Source of the DNA: JAJEFO01 sp009843725
Lineage (GTDB): Bacteria; Pseudomonadota; Alphaproteobacteria; Rhodobacterales; Rhodobacteraceae
DNA: 64,000 nucleotides
Reading direction: 5' to 3'
NCBI GenBank assembly: GCA_965243215.1
Contig: CBDEUJ010000005.1
Coordinates: 1,488,001 to 1,552,000, forward strand
The position numbers and the translations under genes were made by a program. Under the pieces are notes generated by a model, which worked only from the letters and a program-made list of their open reading frames with translations, was not told the origin of the DNA and made no database searches. This document shows positions 1-6,749 of the stretch, one piece after another; the stretch's first letter is position 1, and every line of letters begins with the position of its first letter.

Positions 1-2
1 CG

Positions 3-248
3 GCCAAGGTCGAGGCGCAGGTCTGGGACTGCATCCAGTTCTGCCATTTCCAGCTGCCCGCCGACGCGTCCTGGGACGAGCGCAAGGCCGAACTGGATGC
101 CAACGCGCCGCCTTGGGACCGCGAGGGCTTCAGCTGGCGCATCTGGCGGCGCTGCCGCAAGGCCTACTTGAACCTGCTCTGGCCGGGGAAGCCCGCGCCG
201 GAGCTGACGCCCGCCGACGCCCCGCTCCTCTTCTGGAGGGGGGGGTGA
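3..248 (+). CDS. Phage hypothetical protein, 5' end outside window
   Basis: An open frame without a start runs from the window edge to TGA at 246-248 and gives the last 81 residues of a protein. The tail is rich in Trp and Arg (WRIWRRCRKAYLNLLW) and ends in FWRGG. I do not recognise a family. It lies immediately upstream of the phage regulatory genes and shares their G+C level and strand, so it is probably an early or middle phage gene. A tiny 8-codon frame (253-279) separates it from the next gene. Confidence 0.5.
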   Translation, partial: AKVEAQVWDCIQFCHFQLPADASWDERKAELDANAPPWDREGFSWRIWRRCRKAYLNLLWPGKPAPELTPADAPLLFWRGG

Positions 249-275
249 CGGCATGAACCCGGAAGGAGAACCGAA

Positions 276-587
276 ATGAGGGACCACGCACCGAACGGAA
301 ACGACGAGGCCGTCCTGGCCGCCCGCCGCTCGCTCTACGCGCGGATGGCGCAGGCCTGCAACCTTGAGGACCAGGCCGACATGATCACGACGGAGATCAT
401 CGAGACTGGCGGCATCCTGAACCTGCCGCCCGACGCGGATCCGCGCAGCGTCGACGGCGACCGCAGCCACATGGTCGAGATGGCCGTGCACGGCATCACG
501 GTGATCGCGCCTTCGCTGCTGGAGGCCGTGGAGACGTGGATCGACACGGCCGGACACGCCATCACGCGGGACGCGAGGGCGGCCTGA
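276..587 (+). CDS. Phage hypothetical protein (103 aa)
   Basis: The ATG at 276 follows a GGAAGGA ribosome binding site, and the stop overlaps the next start as TGATG, so it is translationally coupled to the HTH protein downstream. The product is acidic and mostly helical with no signal peptide or membrane segment. No family was recognised. Position among the early regulators suggests an accessory regulatory role; this is inference from context only. Confidence 0.6.
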   Translation: MRDHAPNGNDEAVLAARRSLYARMAQACNLEDQADMITTEIIETGGILNLPPDADPRSVDGDRSHMVEMAVHGITVIAPSLLEAVETWIDTAGHAITRDARAA

Positions 588-1288
588 TGGGTCGGCCGCA
601 CGCCCTCTCCGATCCGGCGGACCTTGAGCGGGTCCGTCGCTGGCGTTGCCAGGACGGCCTGTCCTGCCGCGAGATCGGCGAGCGCATCGGCGTGAGCTAC
701 CAGACCATAAACCGGCGCTGCCTGGCAGAGGGCTGGATTCTGCCCGACGGCACGACGCGCAGGTCCACGACGAAGTGGCAGCCGAAGCGCCTGGCGCAGC
801 TGAGGCTGCTGCACGAGAGCGGCCTGAAGCGTGCGAAGATCGCGCAGGTCATGGGCGTCGACCACTCGACGGTGACGCGCGGCCTGCGGCTCCTGGGCCT
901 CGCCCCGAAGCTGACGGAGTGGACGGATCGCGAGCGCGACCTGGCCGCCTGCCTGCGCGCCAAGGGATGGTCCGCCGAGCGGATCGCCAACCGCCTGAAC
1001 CGGACGTATCACTCGGTCACGGTGCAGATGGCGATGTCCGGCCGCCGCGCCGGGATCGTGCGGAAGGCGGCGCCGGACGAAAGGCCAGCCCCGAAGCCGA
1101 AACCGAATGCCCCGCCGGTGCAGCGGATCGGCGGGATCGACGCGATGATCGTGCGCCGGGCGAAGTTCCTGGCCGGAAAGGGCTGGAAGCTGCCGGACGT
1201 GGCCCGCCAGGTGCGCGTCGAGCCGAAGGTGCTGGAGGCGGCGCTGCGGGAGTTTGCGCGGAAGGAGAGAGAGGAGGCGATGGCATGA
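587..1288 (+). CDS. Multi-helix-turn-helix phage DNA-binding protein
   Basis: The start at 587 overlaps the preceding stop; a longer frame upstream exists but would overlap the previous gene. The 233-residue protein contains several consecutive helix-turn-helix-like units, for example around residues 18-42 (CREIGERIGVSYQTINRRC), about 75-105 (KIAQVMGVDHSTVTRGLRL), about 115-140 (SAERIANRLNRTYHSVTV) and a fourth near residues 195-220 (DVARQVRVEPKVLEAAL). Such tandem HTH proteins occur in early regions of transposable phages. It probably binds phage DNA as a regulator; target and sign of regulation are unknown. Confidence 0.65.
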   Translation: MGRPHALSDPADLERVRRWRCQDGLSCREIGERIGVSYQTINRRCLAEGWILPDGTTRRSTTKWQPKRLAQLRLLHESGLKRAKIAQVMGVDHSTVTRGLRLLGLAPKLTEWTDRERDLAACLRAKGWSAERIANRLNRTYHSVTVQMAMSGRRAGIVRKAAPDERPAPKPKPNAPPVQRIGGIDAMIVRRAKFLAGKGWKLPDVARQVRVEPKVLEAALREFARKEREEAMA

Positions 1289-1635
1289 GCGGACCTCTCG
1301 GACACTATCTCGGGGCGACACGCATGGCGCTGGGCATGAGCCTGCGCCAGGTGCAGGAGAAGACCCGCAACGAGGTCTCGAACGCCTACCTGAGCCAGAT
1401 CGAGCAGGGGAAGGTGCGCAAGCGGTCGCCGAACACCCTCCATGCCTTGGCCATCGCGTACGACATCGACTATCCGCAGCTGATGGCGATCGCCGGGCAC
1501 CCGGTGCCCAGAGGCGCGCAAGCGGACTGGAAGCCCCGTCGCGCGTCGGCGCTGGCCGTGCTCGAACTGACGGAGGCCGAGGAAATGGAGCTGCTGCACT
1601 ACCTGCAGTTCATGCGGACGAGGAAGCGGGCATGA
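1285..1635 (+). CDS. XRE-family HTH transcriptional regulator
   Basis: The 116-residue protein starts in an ATGA overlap. An XRE-type HTH occupies roughly residues 6-70, with the typical run LGMSLRQVQEKTR, SNAYLSQIEQGK and TLHALAIAYDIDYPQLM. The C-terminal part (ELTEAEEMELLHYLQFM) is a short helix, possibly for dimerisation. It lies between the multi-HTH protein and GemA, where transposable phages keep regulators of the lytic switch. It could be a Ner- or repressor-like factor; the main repressor may lie outside the window. Confidence 0.75.
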   Translation: MSGPLGHYLGATRMALGMSLRQVQEKTRNEVSNAYLSQIEQGKVRKRSPNTLHALAIAYDIDYPQLMAIAGHPVPRGAQADWKPRRASALAVLELTEAEEMELLHYLQFMRTRKRA

Positions 1636-2285
1636 GCGCCCCGGACAAGCGGTCGATGCAGCGGGCGATCTTCGCCAACTGCCGCTCGCGGGGGATCGAC
1701 GAGGACGCGCGTCGCGCGCTGCAGCTGCGGGTGACGGGCAAGGCCAGCATGAAGGACATGACCGCCGACGAGACGGCGCGGCTGCTGAAGGCGGTGCGCG
1801 GCGGCGACGCGCCCGGCTGGACCGGTCCGGAGCGCGCGCCCGCGCCCGACAGGAGGCACCTGTCCGGCGGGCCGCACGACGCGAAGCTGCTGGCGCTGTG
1901 GCTCTCCGGCTGGCACCTGGGCGTGGTGCGCGAGCCCGGCGCCGAGGCGCTGGCGTCGTGGATCTGCCGGCAGACGGGGCTCTCGTCCGCGAAGTGGGCG
2001 CGGCCGAAGGACACGGCCGCGTGCATCGAGGCGCTGAAGGACTGGCTCGCCCGCGAGGGCGGGGTCGACTGGTCGGCGCATCCGGCCGCCCCGCGCGTCT
2101 GCGTCATGGAGGCGATCTGGCGACGGATCCACGAGAACGGCTCGCTCGCCGACGCGACGCCCGCCGGACTGCGCGCCTGGTCGCGGCGCTACCTGCCCAA
2201 GGGCGTCACCTATCTCAACGCGCCGGCCCGCGAGCAGGACAGCCTGATCCGCAAGCTCGGCCTCTGGCTCCGGGAGTGCGGGTGA
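1632..2285 (+). CDS. gemA: GemA-like regulatory protein (Mu gp16 family, DUF1018)
   Basis: The 217-residue protein starts in an ATGA overlap. The core matches the GemA/DUF1018 pattern: an N-terminal KRSMQRAIFANCRSRGIDED segment, a middle 'mtadEtarLLkavrg' region, and a C-terminal part with MEAIWRRIHENG and YLPKGVTYLN. GemA of phage Mu is an early protein that alters host gene expression and DNA topology. Its presence just before a Mor-like gene supports assignment of the element to the Mu-like phages. Confidence 0.75.
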   Translation: MSAPDKRSMQRAIFANCRSRGIDEDARRALQLRVTGKASMKDMTADETARLLKAVRGGDAPGWTGPERAPAPDRRHLSGGPHDAKLLALWLSGWHLGVVREPGAEALASWICRQTGLSSAKWARPKDTAACIEALKDWLAREGGVDWSAHPAAPRVCVMEAIWRRIHENGSLADATPAGLRAWSRRYLPKGVTYLNAPAREQDSLIRKLGLWLRECG

Positions 2286-2614
2286 TGACGGACGCGCCGC
2301 CGGGCATCCTTGAGGAGATCGCGGAGCTGGTCGGCCTGCACCTGACGGAGGTGCTGGCCGTCGAGCTCGGCGGGAAGAACGTGCACGTCCCGCTGCCCGC
2401 CGGGATGACCAGCCGCAACCCGCTTTGGAAGGCCATAGGCCCGGAGGGCGCGGTGGAGATCGCCGGACGTTTCGCCCGCGAGGACATCTACGTGCCGCGC
2501 GCGCGGCGCTGGGTGGCGCGCCGGATGTTCGCGCGCGGGGACTCCGCCGCCGAGGTCGCGCGGCGGCTCCAGGTGACGCGCAGCGCGGCGAGAGGCTACC
2601 GCCGGGGCGGCTGA
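2285..2614 (+). CDS. mor: Mor-like transcription activator
   Basis: The 109-residue protein starts in a TGATG overlap with gemA. An N-terminal dimerisation-like part (GILEEIAELVGLHLTEVLAVELGG, shown as residues about 7-30) is followed by a beta segment (KNVHVPLPAGM) and a C-terminal HTH (MFARGDSAAEVARRLQVTRS). Length and layout fit the Mor/C activators of transposable phages, which bind a dyad upstream of the middle or late promoter. A perfect 16-bp palindrome lies directly downstream (2621-2636), a plausible target. A Mor paralogue of another subfamily cannot be excluded. Confidence 0.65.
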   Translation: MTDAPPGILEEIAELVGLHLTEVLAVELGGKNVHVPLPAGMTSRNPLWKAIGPEGAVEIAGRFAREDIYVPRARRWVARRMFARGDSAAEVARRLQVTRSAARGYRRGG

Positions 2615-2620
2615 TCCGCC

Positions 2621-2665
2621 GGGCAACATGTTGCCCTGCATCCGTTTCCCGAAACCCTCTACATT
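2621..2665 (+). promoter_or_regulatory. Candidate Mor-dependent late promoter
   Basis: A perfect 16-bp palindrome, GGGCAACATGTTGCCC, spans 2621-2636 right after the mor-like gene. A -10-like TACATT lies at 2660-2665 with no recognisable -35. A start site near 2672 would put the palindrome centre about 43.5 bp upstream, which is the spacing known for Mor at the Mu middle promoter. The function is inferred from sequence and position. Confidence 0.45.
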
Positions 2666-2672
2666 CCCTTCC

Positions 2673-3842
2673 ATGAGCGCCCTTGACGGATGGATCGACG
2701 TCTGCCGCACGGGCCGCTGGCGCGACGCCAACGGCCGCGACGTGGACGTGACGGAAGCGAAGCTGGACGCGGTCGTGGAGGCCTGCGCCACGTCCGACCC
2801 CACGCCCGTCGTCGTCGGGCATCCCGCGCTTGACGCCCCCGCCTGGGGCTGGGTCGAATCGGTGCGCCGCACCGGCGACCGGCTGCAGGCGAAGTTCCGC
2901 GACCTCGCCCCGGAGTTCCGCTCCGCCGTCGAGGCGGGCCGCTACACGGGCCGCTCGATCGCGCTGAAGGGCGACCAGCTGCGTCACGTCGGATTCCTGG
3001 GCGGCCGCGCCCCGGCCGTGGACGGGCTTTCGCCGACGCAGTTCGGCTCCGAGGCGGACGAGACGATCGTCCTGGCCGAGACCGAGCTGGCGCTCGACAC
3101 GGCCAGCGCCGTGCGCATGGCGCTCCGCTCGATGGCCCGCCTGGCGCGCGGCATGCGCGACCGCATGATCGCCTCGGACGGCATCGACGCCGCCAACGAG
3201 GCGCTGCCCGACTGGCAGATAGAGGACATGAACCGCATCGCCGACGACCTCGACGACGCGGACCCCGCGACTTTCGCCAAACCTGAACCAGGGAAAGACC
3301 CGAAACCTCAAGCACAGGAGGGAAACGTGACCGACAAACCCACCGAGGCCGAGCTCGCCGCCCAGAAGGCGACGAACGACGCCAAGGAGACCGAGCTCGC
3401 CGCCCGCGAGGCAAGCCTGGAGGCCGCCGAGAAGGCGAACGCCAGCGCCGCAACGCTCGCGGCCGCCGAGCGCGCGATCGAGCCGCACGTGGCCGCCGGC
3501 CGCGTCCTGCCCGCCGAGAGGGCCGGGCTGGCCGCGCTGATGGCCTCGCTGCCGCAGGACGACGCGACGATCGAGTTTGCCGCGCCCGAGGGCGAGGGCG
3601 TGGTGCAGAAGAAGCCGCGCGAGATCCTCGACGCGCTTCTGGCCGCGCTGCCGGCCCGCGTCGACTACCGCGAGGACCTGGCGGGAGGCGCAATGCCGCC
3701 CGTCGCGTCCGGGCAGTCGAACGACAGCAAGTCGATCGCCGCCGAGGCGAGCGTGCTGATGGCGGAGGCCGCGAAGAGCGGCGTGACGCTGTCGCCCGTG
3801 GAAGCCGTTGACCAGGTCCGCGCCAAGCGCGGCCTGAAGTGA
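2673..3842 (+). CDS. Mu gpI-like head maturation protease / scaffold precursor
   Basis: The 389-residue protein matches the phage Mu I family. The N-terminal half has the protease features VVVGHPALDAPAWGWVESV and AGRYTGRSIALKG, containing likely catalytic His and Ser. The C-terminal half is Ala/Glu/Lys-rich coiled coil (residues about 220-300), typical of a scaffold. It cleaves the scaffold and capsid precursors during head assembly. The ATG at 2673 lacks a good ribosome binding site; an in-frame ATG at 2628 lies inside the palindrome and seems less likely. In Mu the terminase, portal and gpF genes precede this gene; here they do not. Confidence 0.75.
   Translation: MSALDGWIDVCRTGRWRDANGRDVDVTEAKLDAVVEACATSDPTPVVVGHPALDAPAWGWVESVRRTGDRLQAKFRDLAPEFRSAVEAGRYTGRSIALKGDQLRHVGFLGGRAPAVDGLSPTQFGSEADETIVLAETELALDTASAVRMALRSMARLARGMRDRMIASDGIDAANEALPDWQIEDMNRIADDLDDADPATFAKPEPGKDPKPQAQEGNVTDKPTEAELAAQKATNDAKETELAAREASLEAAEKANASAATLAAAERAIEPHVAAGRVLPAERAGLAALMASLPQDDATIEFAAPEGEGVVQKKPREILDALLAALPARVDYREDLAGGAMPPVASGQSNDSKSIAAEASVLMAEAAKSGVTLSPVEAVDQVRAKRGLK
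3327..3842 (+). CDS. Nested in-frame scaffold protein (Mu gpZ-like)
   Basis: Inside the protease gene an AGGAGG ribosome binding site at 3317-3322 precedes GTG at 3327 in the same frame. Translation from there gives a 171-residue protein beginning with TDKPTEAEL, which contains exactly the coiled-coil scaffold portion. In Mu the scaffold Z is made from an internal start of gene I, and lambda Nu3 is made the same way within gene C. The strong internal ribosome binding site is the direct evidence; separate expression is inferred. Confidence 0.65.
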   Translation: MTDKPTEAELAAQKATNDAKETELAAREASLEAAEKANASAATLAAAERAIEPHVAAGRVLPAERAGLAALMASLPQDDATIEFAAPEGEGVVQKKPREILDALLAALPARVDYREDLAGGAMPPVASGQSNDSKSIAAEASVLMAEAAKSGVTLSPVEAVDQVRAKRGLK

Positions 3843-3858
3843 CCGGGGAGGACAGGAC

Positions 3859-4242
3859 ATGGCAAACGTCAGGGACTGGATCCCGCTCAAGGCCAGCGGC
3901 GCGATCGGCGCCCGGCTCCTGGTGGCGCTTGAGAACGACGCCGGCAACTTTTCCGGCACCAAGGGCGAGGCGCTCCAGGCCGACGGCGACGACGCGGCCG
4001 TGATCGGCGTCAGCGGCTCGCGGGCCGTGAAGGACGGCGAGACCGTCGAGGTCGCCGCGCCGGGCTACGTGGCTCAGGTCGTCTACGGCGGCGCCGTCGA
4101 GAGCGGCGACATGCTGACGAGCGACGCCAACGGCAAGGCGGTCAAGACCACGACCGCCGGCAAGCGGATCGTCGGGATCGCGATGATCGACGGCGTGGCG
4201 AACGACATCGGCGAGGTCCTGCTCTCGCCCGGAAGCGTCTGA
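3859..4242 (+). CDS. Capsid decoration (cement) protein, DUF2190 family
   Basis: The 127-residue protein has a GGGGAGGACAGGAC ribosome binding site before the ATG. The sequence is an all-beta pattern with the usual DUF2190 features: an internal run of GDDAAVIGVSGSRAV, then VEVAAPGYVAQVVYGGAV and a C-terminal GKRIVGIAMIDG. It lies between scaffold and major capsid genes, the standard place for trimeric capsid-stabilising proteins. Confidence 0.7.
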   Translation: MANVRDWIPLKASGAIGARLLVALENDAGNFSGTKGEALQADGDDAAVIGVSGSRAVKDGETVEVAAPGYVAQVVYGGAVESGDMLTSDANGKAVKTTTAGKRIVGIAMIDGVANDIGEVLLSPGSV

Positions 4243-4252
4243 GGAGGGCGAC

Positions 4253-5248
4253 ATGGAACACATCTACCTGGGCACCCCGGAGGCGGACGCGATACTCGCC
4301 TCCGCGCCGTTCGAGACCCACGAGCGCCTGACGCAGATCGCGATGACGGAGAAGCCGACCGACTTCATCGCCGAACAGGTCCTGCCGACGATCACCACGC
4401 CGTTCGACTTCAAGTACTCGAAGGGCATCACCGCAGACCAGTACAGCGTGCCGAACACCCGCGCCTCCCGTGCGGGCCGCCTGACCGAGGTCGAGTTCGG
4501 GCAGAACCTGGCCACGGACTCCACCGAGGACCGGGGCTTGCTGGCCTTCGTGCCCGAGCGCGACATCGCGACGGCGCGGCAGCAGCAGAGCGCGTGGGAC
4601 CCGATGGCCGAGGCCTCGATGGGGCTGACGCAGCTCATGGACCTCGACCGCGAGGTGCGCGTGGCCGGCATCGTCTTCAGCGACGCGAACTACCCGACGG
4701 GGCACAAGGAAACGCTGGCCGGGAACGACCAGTGGTCGAACGCGGCATCCAGCCCGCTTCGCAAGATCAAGGACGCGAAGCGCGCCTGCATCACGAAACC
4801 GGACACGATCGTCTTCGGCATCGAGGTCTGGGACGAGTTCTGCCAGCACGGCGACATCCTCCAGGCCACGCGCATGACGGGCGCCGGATCCGGCAACGAC
4901 GGCGACAAGGGCTACGCCACGAGGGAGGCGGTGAGCCGCCTGCTCAACCTGCGGGTCGTCGTCGGCGAAGAGCGCCAGCAGAAGGCGAACCGCGGCCAGG
5001 ACGAGGACTTCGATTTCATCTGGGGCAAGCACTGCGCGCTTCTCAAGGTCTCGCGGCCGGGCGGCTCGCGCAGCCAGATGCCCTCCTGGGGCTTCACGGC
5101 GGAGGCGATGCAGGTCAACGTGATGACCTCGACCGAGCCGTCGCGCGGCGTCGGGCGCGGATCGCGCGTCATGAAGGTGAGCGAGTCGACCAACGAGGTC
5201 CTCAGCTGGCCCACCGCCGGCTACTTCTTCAAGAACGCGGTGGCATGA
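4253..5248 (+). CDS. Major capsid protein
   Basis: The 331-residue protein starts after a GAGGAGG ribosome binding site. The start segment (TQIAMTEKPTDFIAEQVLP), the 'LMDLDREVRVAGIVF' spine helix and a late 'IWGKHCALLKVSRP' strand are typical of major capsid proteins of siphoviral transposable phages. Position after scaffold and decoration genes agrees. The fold is expected to be HK97-like, from family knowledge. It is probably the most highly expressed late protein. Confidence 0.8.
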   Translation: MEHIYLGTPEADAILASAPFETHERLTQIAMTEKPTDFIAEQVLPTITTPFDFKYSKGITADQYSVPNTRASRAGRLTEVEFGQNLATDSTEDRGLLAFVPERDIATARQQQSAWDPMAEASMGLTQLMDLDREVRVAGIVFSDANYPTGHKETLAGNDQWSNAASSPLRKIKDAKRACITKPDTIVFGIEVWDEFCQHGDILQATRMTGAGSGNDGDKGYATREAVSRLLNLRVVVGEERQQKANRGQDEDFDFIWGKHCALLKVSRPGGSRSQMPSWGFTAEAMQVNVMTSTEPSRGVGRGSRVMKVSESTNEVLSWPTAGYFFKNAVA

Positions 5249-5883
5249 TGAAGCACGCCGCCATGACACGCATCTCGTTCGGCGCGGGCGTCCTGGAGGC
5301 GGGGGATCCCGTCGACCTGGGCGAACTTGCCGAGGCGATCGGCGAAGCCGCCGTGCAGCAGCTGCTGGACGGCGGCGACATCGTCGAGGCGCCGGACGAA
5401 GACGCCCTGCCGGGCGATGACAGCCATCCCCCCGGCGAAAGCCCGGCGGGGCGGCTCGTCGGCGCGCTTGACGAGCTGGACGACACGGAGATGGCCGTTG
5501 CGGCCGCCGTGATCGCCCGCGCGCCGGCCACGGCCACGCAGCTGGGCCTGCTGGGCCTCGCGGTCCAGGAGATCCTCGAACAGCCCGACGCCCACCAGAA
5601 AGCCGGACAGAAGCAAGATGCCGGCACAGAGTCACCGCCTCCCGGTGGTGGAGACGGCGCGGCGGAGAAGGACGGAAGTGATCGAACCGTCCGGATCCGC
5701 GGCGCCGTCGCATCCATCAGGAAGGTTGGCCGCGTCGAGAGCTTCACCAAGGGCGGTCCGGCGGAAGGCAAGGTCACCGTCGAGGCCATCGAGACGGCCA
5801 CCCATCTCGACGTCACCGCCGCCGAGCGCGACGACGCCGAGGCCTGGTGGCAGGACACCCACGGCAAGGGAGCGGCGCAATGA
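5245..5883 (+). CDS. Phage hypothetical protein after capsid (gp35-like position)
   Basis: The 212-residue protein begins in an ATGA overlap with the capsid stop. A helical N-terminal part (VDLGELAEAIGEAAVQQLLDGG) is followed by an acidic, Pro/Gly-rich linker around residues 110-145 and a C-terminal domain ending WWQDTHGKGAAQ. Genes in this position in Mu-like phages (gp35) encode small proteins of head completion. No firm family match could be made. Confidence 0.55.
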   Translation: MMKHAAMTRISFGAGVLEAGDPVDLGELAEAIGEAAVQQLLDGGDIVEAPDEDALPGDDSHPPGESPAGRLVGALDELDDTEMAVAAAVIARAPATATQLGLLGLAVQEILEQPDAHQKAGQKQDAGTESPPPGGGDGAAEKDGSDRTVRIRGAVASIRKVGRVESFTKGGPAEGKVTVEAIETATHLDVTAAERDDAEAWWQDTHGKGAAQ

Positions 5884-6125
5884 CCCGGAGCCTCGGCCAG
5901 AACCGCTGCAACATGGGCATCAACCCGTCCGACTCCGCGACGGTCACCGCCGTCCGGCGGCGCCTGGCCGAGGTCATCGACATGCTCCATCGGCTGCCGC
6001 AGGCCGACGGCGAGACCATGCGGTGCCGCTCCATCGCCATGACGGAGATCGAGGGCGCCAACCACTGGGCGGTCAAGGCCGTCGCGATGGCCGAACGGGC
6101 CGCCACGGCGCAGGAAACGGCCTGA
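5880..6125 (+). CDS. Acb2/Tad1-like small hairpin protein (candidate anti-CBASS sponge)
   Basis: The 81-residue protein starts in an ATGA overlap with the previous gene. It is almost entirely helical, with a first helix LAEVIDMLHRLPQ, an Arg-containing turn (GETMRCRSIAMTEIEGANHW) and WAVKAVAMAE. This helix-turn-helix-plus-'WAVKA' pattern is that of the Acb2/Tad1 hairpin domain, whose characterised members bind cyclic nucleotides (CBASS) or cyclic ADP-ribose signals (Thoeris) and so block host immunity. Location in the head block agrees with some Pseudomonas phages. The family call is by eye; binding activity is inferred. Confidence 0.65.
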   Translation: MTRSLGQNRCNMGINPSDSATVTAVRRRLAEVIDMLHRLPQADGETMRCRSIAMTEIEGANHWAVKAVAMAERAATAQETA

Positions 6126-6291
6126 ATCCGGACTCCGAATGGCGTTCGGAAGAATCCAGTCGCGCGGACTTCGACGTTAAACGGGGTTAGCGCGAAATTT
6201 AAACGGGGTCAGGACTTCCCACGGACCTGACGGCACGCGAATCCGGACCCCACTCAGCGGCGCTCTCAGCGCGTCTGTGGCGGAGGACGGA
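6126..6291. other. Non-coding gap within the late operon
   Basis: This is the only sizeable gap in an otherwise close-packed late operon. It has a lower G+C stretch with two near-direct copies of TTAAACGGGGT at about 6176 and 6203. No gene was seen. It might be a promoter or a small insertion scar. Confidence 0.5.
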
Positions 6292-6561
6292 ATGGCCGAC
6301 TCATTCGAGAAGAAGGACAGGCGCCGCGTCGACGTCATCGAGCCGCTCTCCAGGAGCGAGGTCGTCGACGTCTCCGGCGGCGACCACGAGTTCTCGAACG
6401 TCACCCGCGCGATCATGGTCACCGGCGACGGCAACCTCGCGATGCGCCTGAAGGACGACAGCGCGGACCTGACGCTCGCCGTCACGGCGGGCGCTTTCCT
6501 GCCGCTCCGCGTCAGCCACGTCCGCGACGGGTCGACGGCGACCGCCGTGGGGTTCTGGTGA
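6292..6561 (+). CDS. Spike base protein (GTA Rcc01079-like)
   Basis: The 89-residue protein is read from ATG 6292, chosen because GGAGGAC lies just upstream; a GTG at 6277 is also open. The pattern VSGGDHEFSNVTRAIMVTG, MRLKDDS, AGAFLPLRVSHV and a final ATAVGFW matches the small beta-rich spike base proteins of the Rhodobacter gene transfer agent and related phages. These sit at the base of head spikes or fibres. The next genes encode fibre proteins, consistent with a spike attached to the capsid rather than the tail tip. Confidence 0.6.
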   Translation: MADSFEKKDRRRVDVIEPLSRSEVVDVSGGDHEFSNVTRAIMVTGDGNLAMRLKDDSADLTLAVTAGAFLPLRVSHVRDGSTATAVGFW

Positions 6562-6749
6562 TGCCGGTCCAGGTCGGCGTCGGCCTCTCCGTTTCGCTGT
6601 TCCCGCTCGGGCGCATCGGCGTCACGGGCGCGACGCCCGGCGACCCCGACGCGCCGGAGACGTTCCGCCTGCTGGTCGAGGCGGGCACGGACGCGCTCCT
6701 GATCGCGGCGGGCGGCGACGCCCTGGCATGGAGCGCGGGCGATGGCTGA
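6561..6749 (+). CDS. Small phage protein (62 aa)
   Basis: The ATG at 6561 overlaps the preceding stop (TGATG), and its own end overlaps the following start. The protein is hydrophobic in the first third (VQVGVGLSVSLFPLGRIGV) with a Thr/Pro/Asp-rich middle, but no clear membrane helix. No family was recognised. Tight packing between the spike base and the fibre suggests a structural or assembly role. Confidence 0.5.
   Translation: MPVQVGVGLSVSLFPLGRIGVTGATPGDPDAPETFRLLVEAGTDALLIAAGGDALAWSAGDG

Noticed and set aside
2628..2672. Earlier ATG for the head protease
   Set aside because: It lies inside the palindrome and the extra 15 residues (LPCIRFPKPSTFPS) do not resemble the family start; not excluded.
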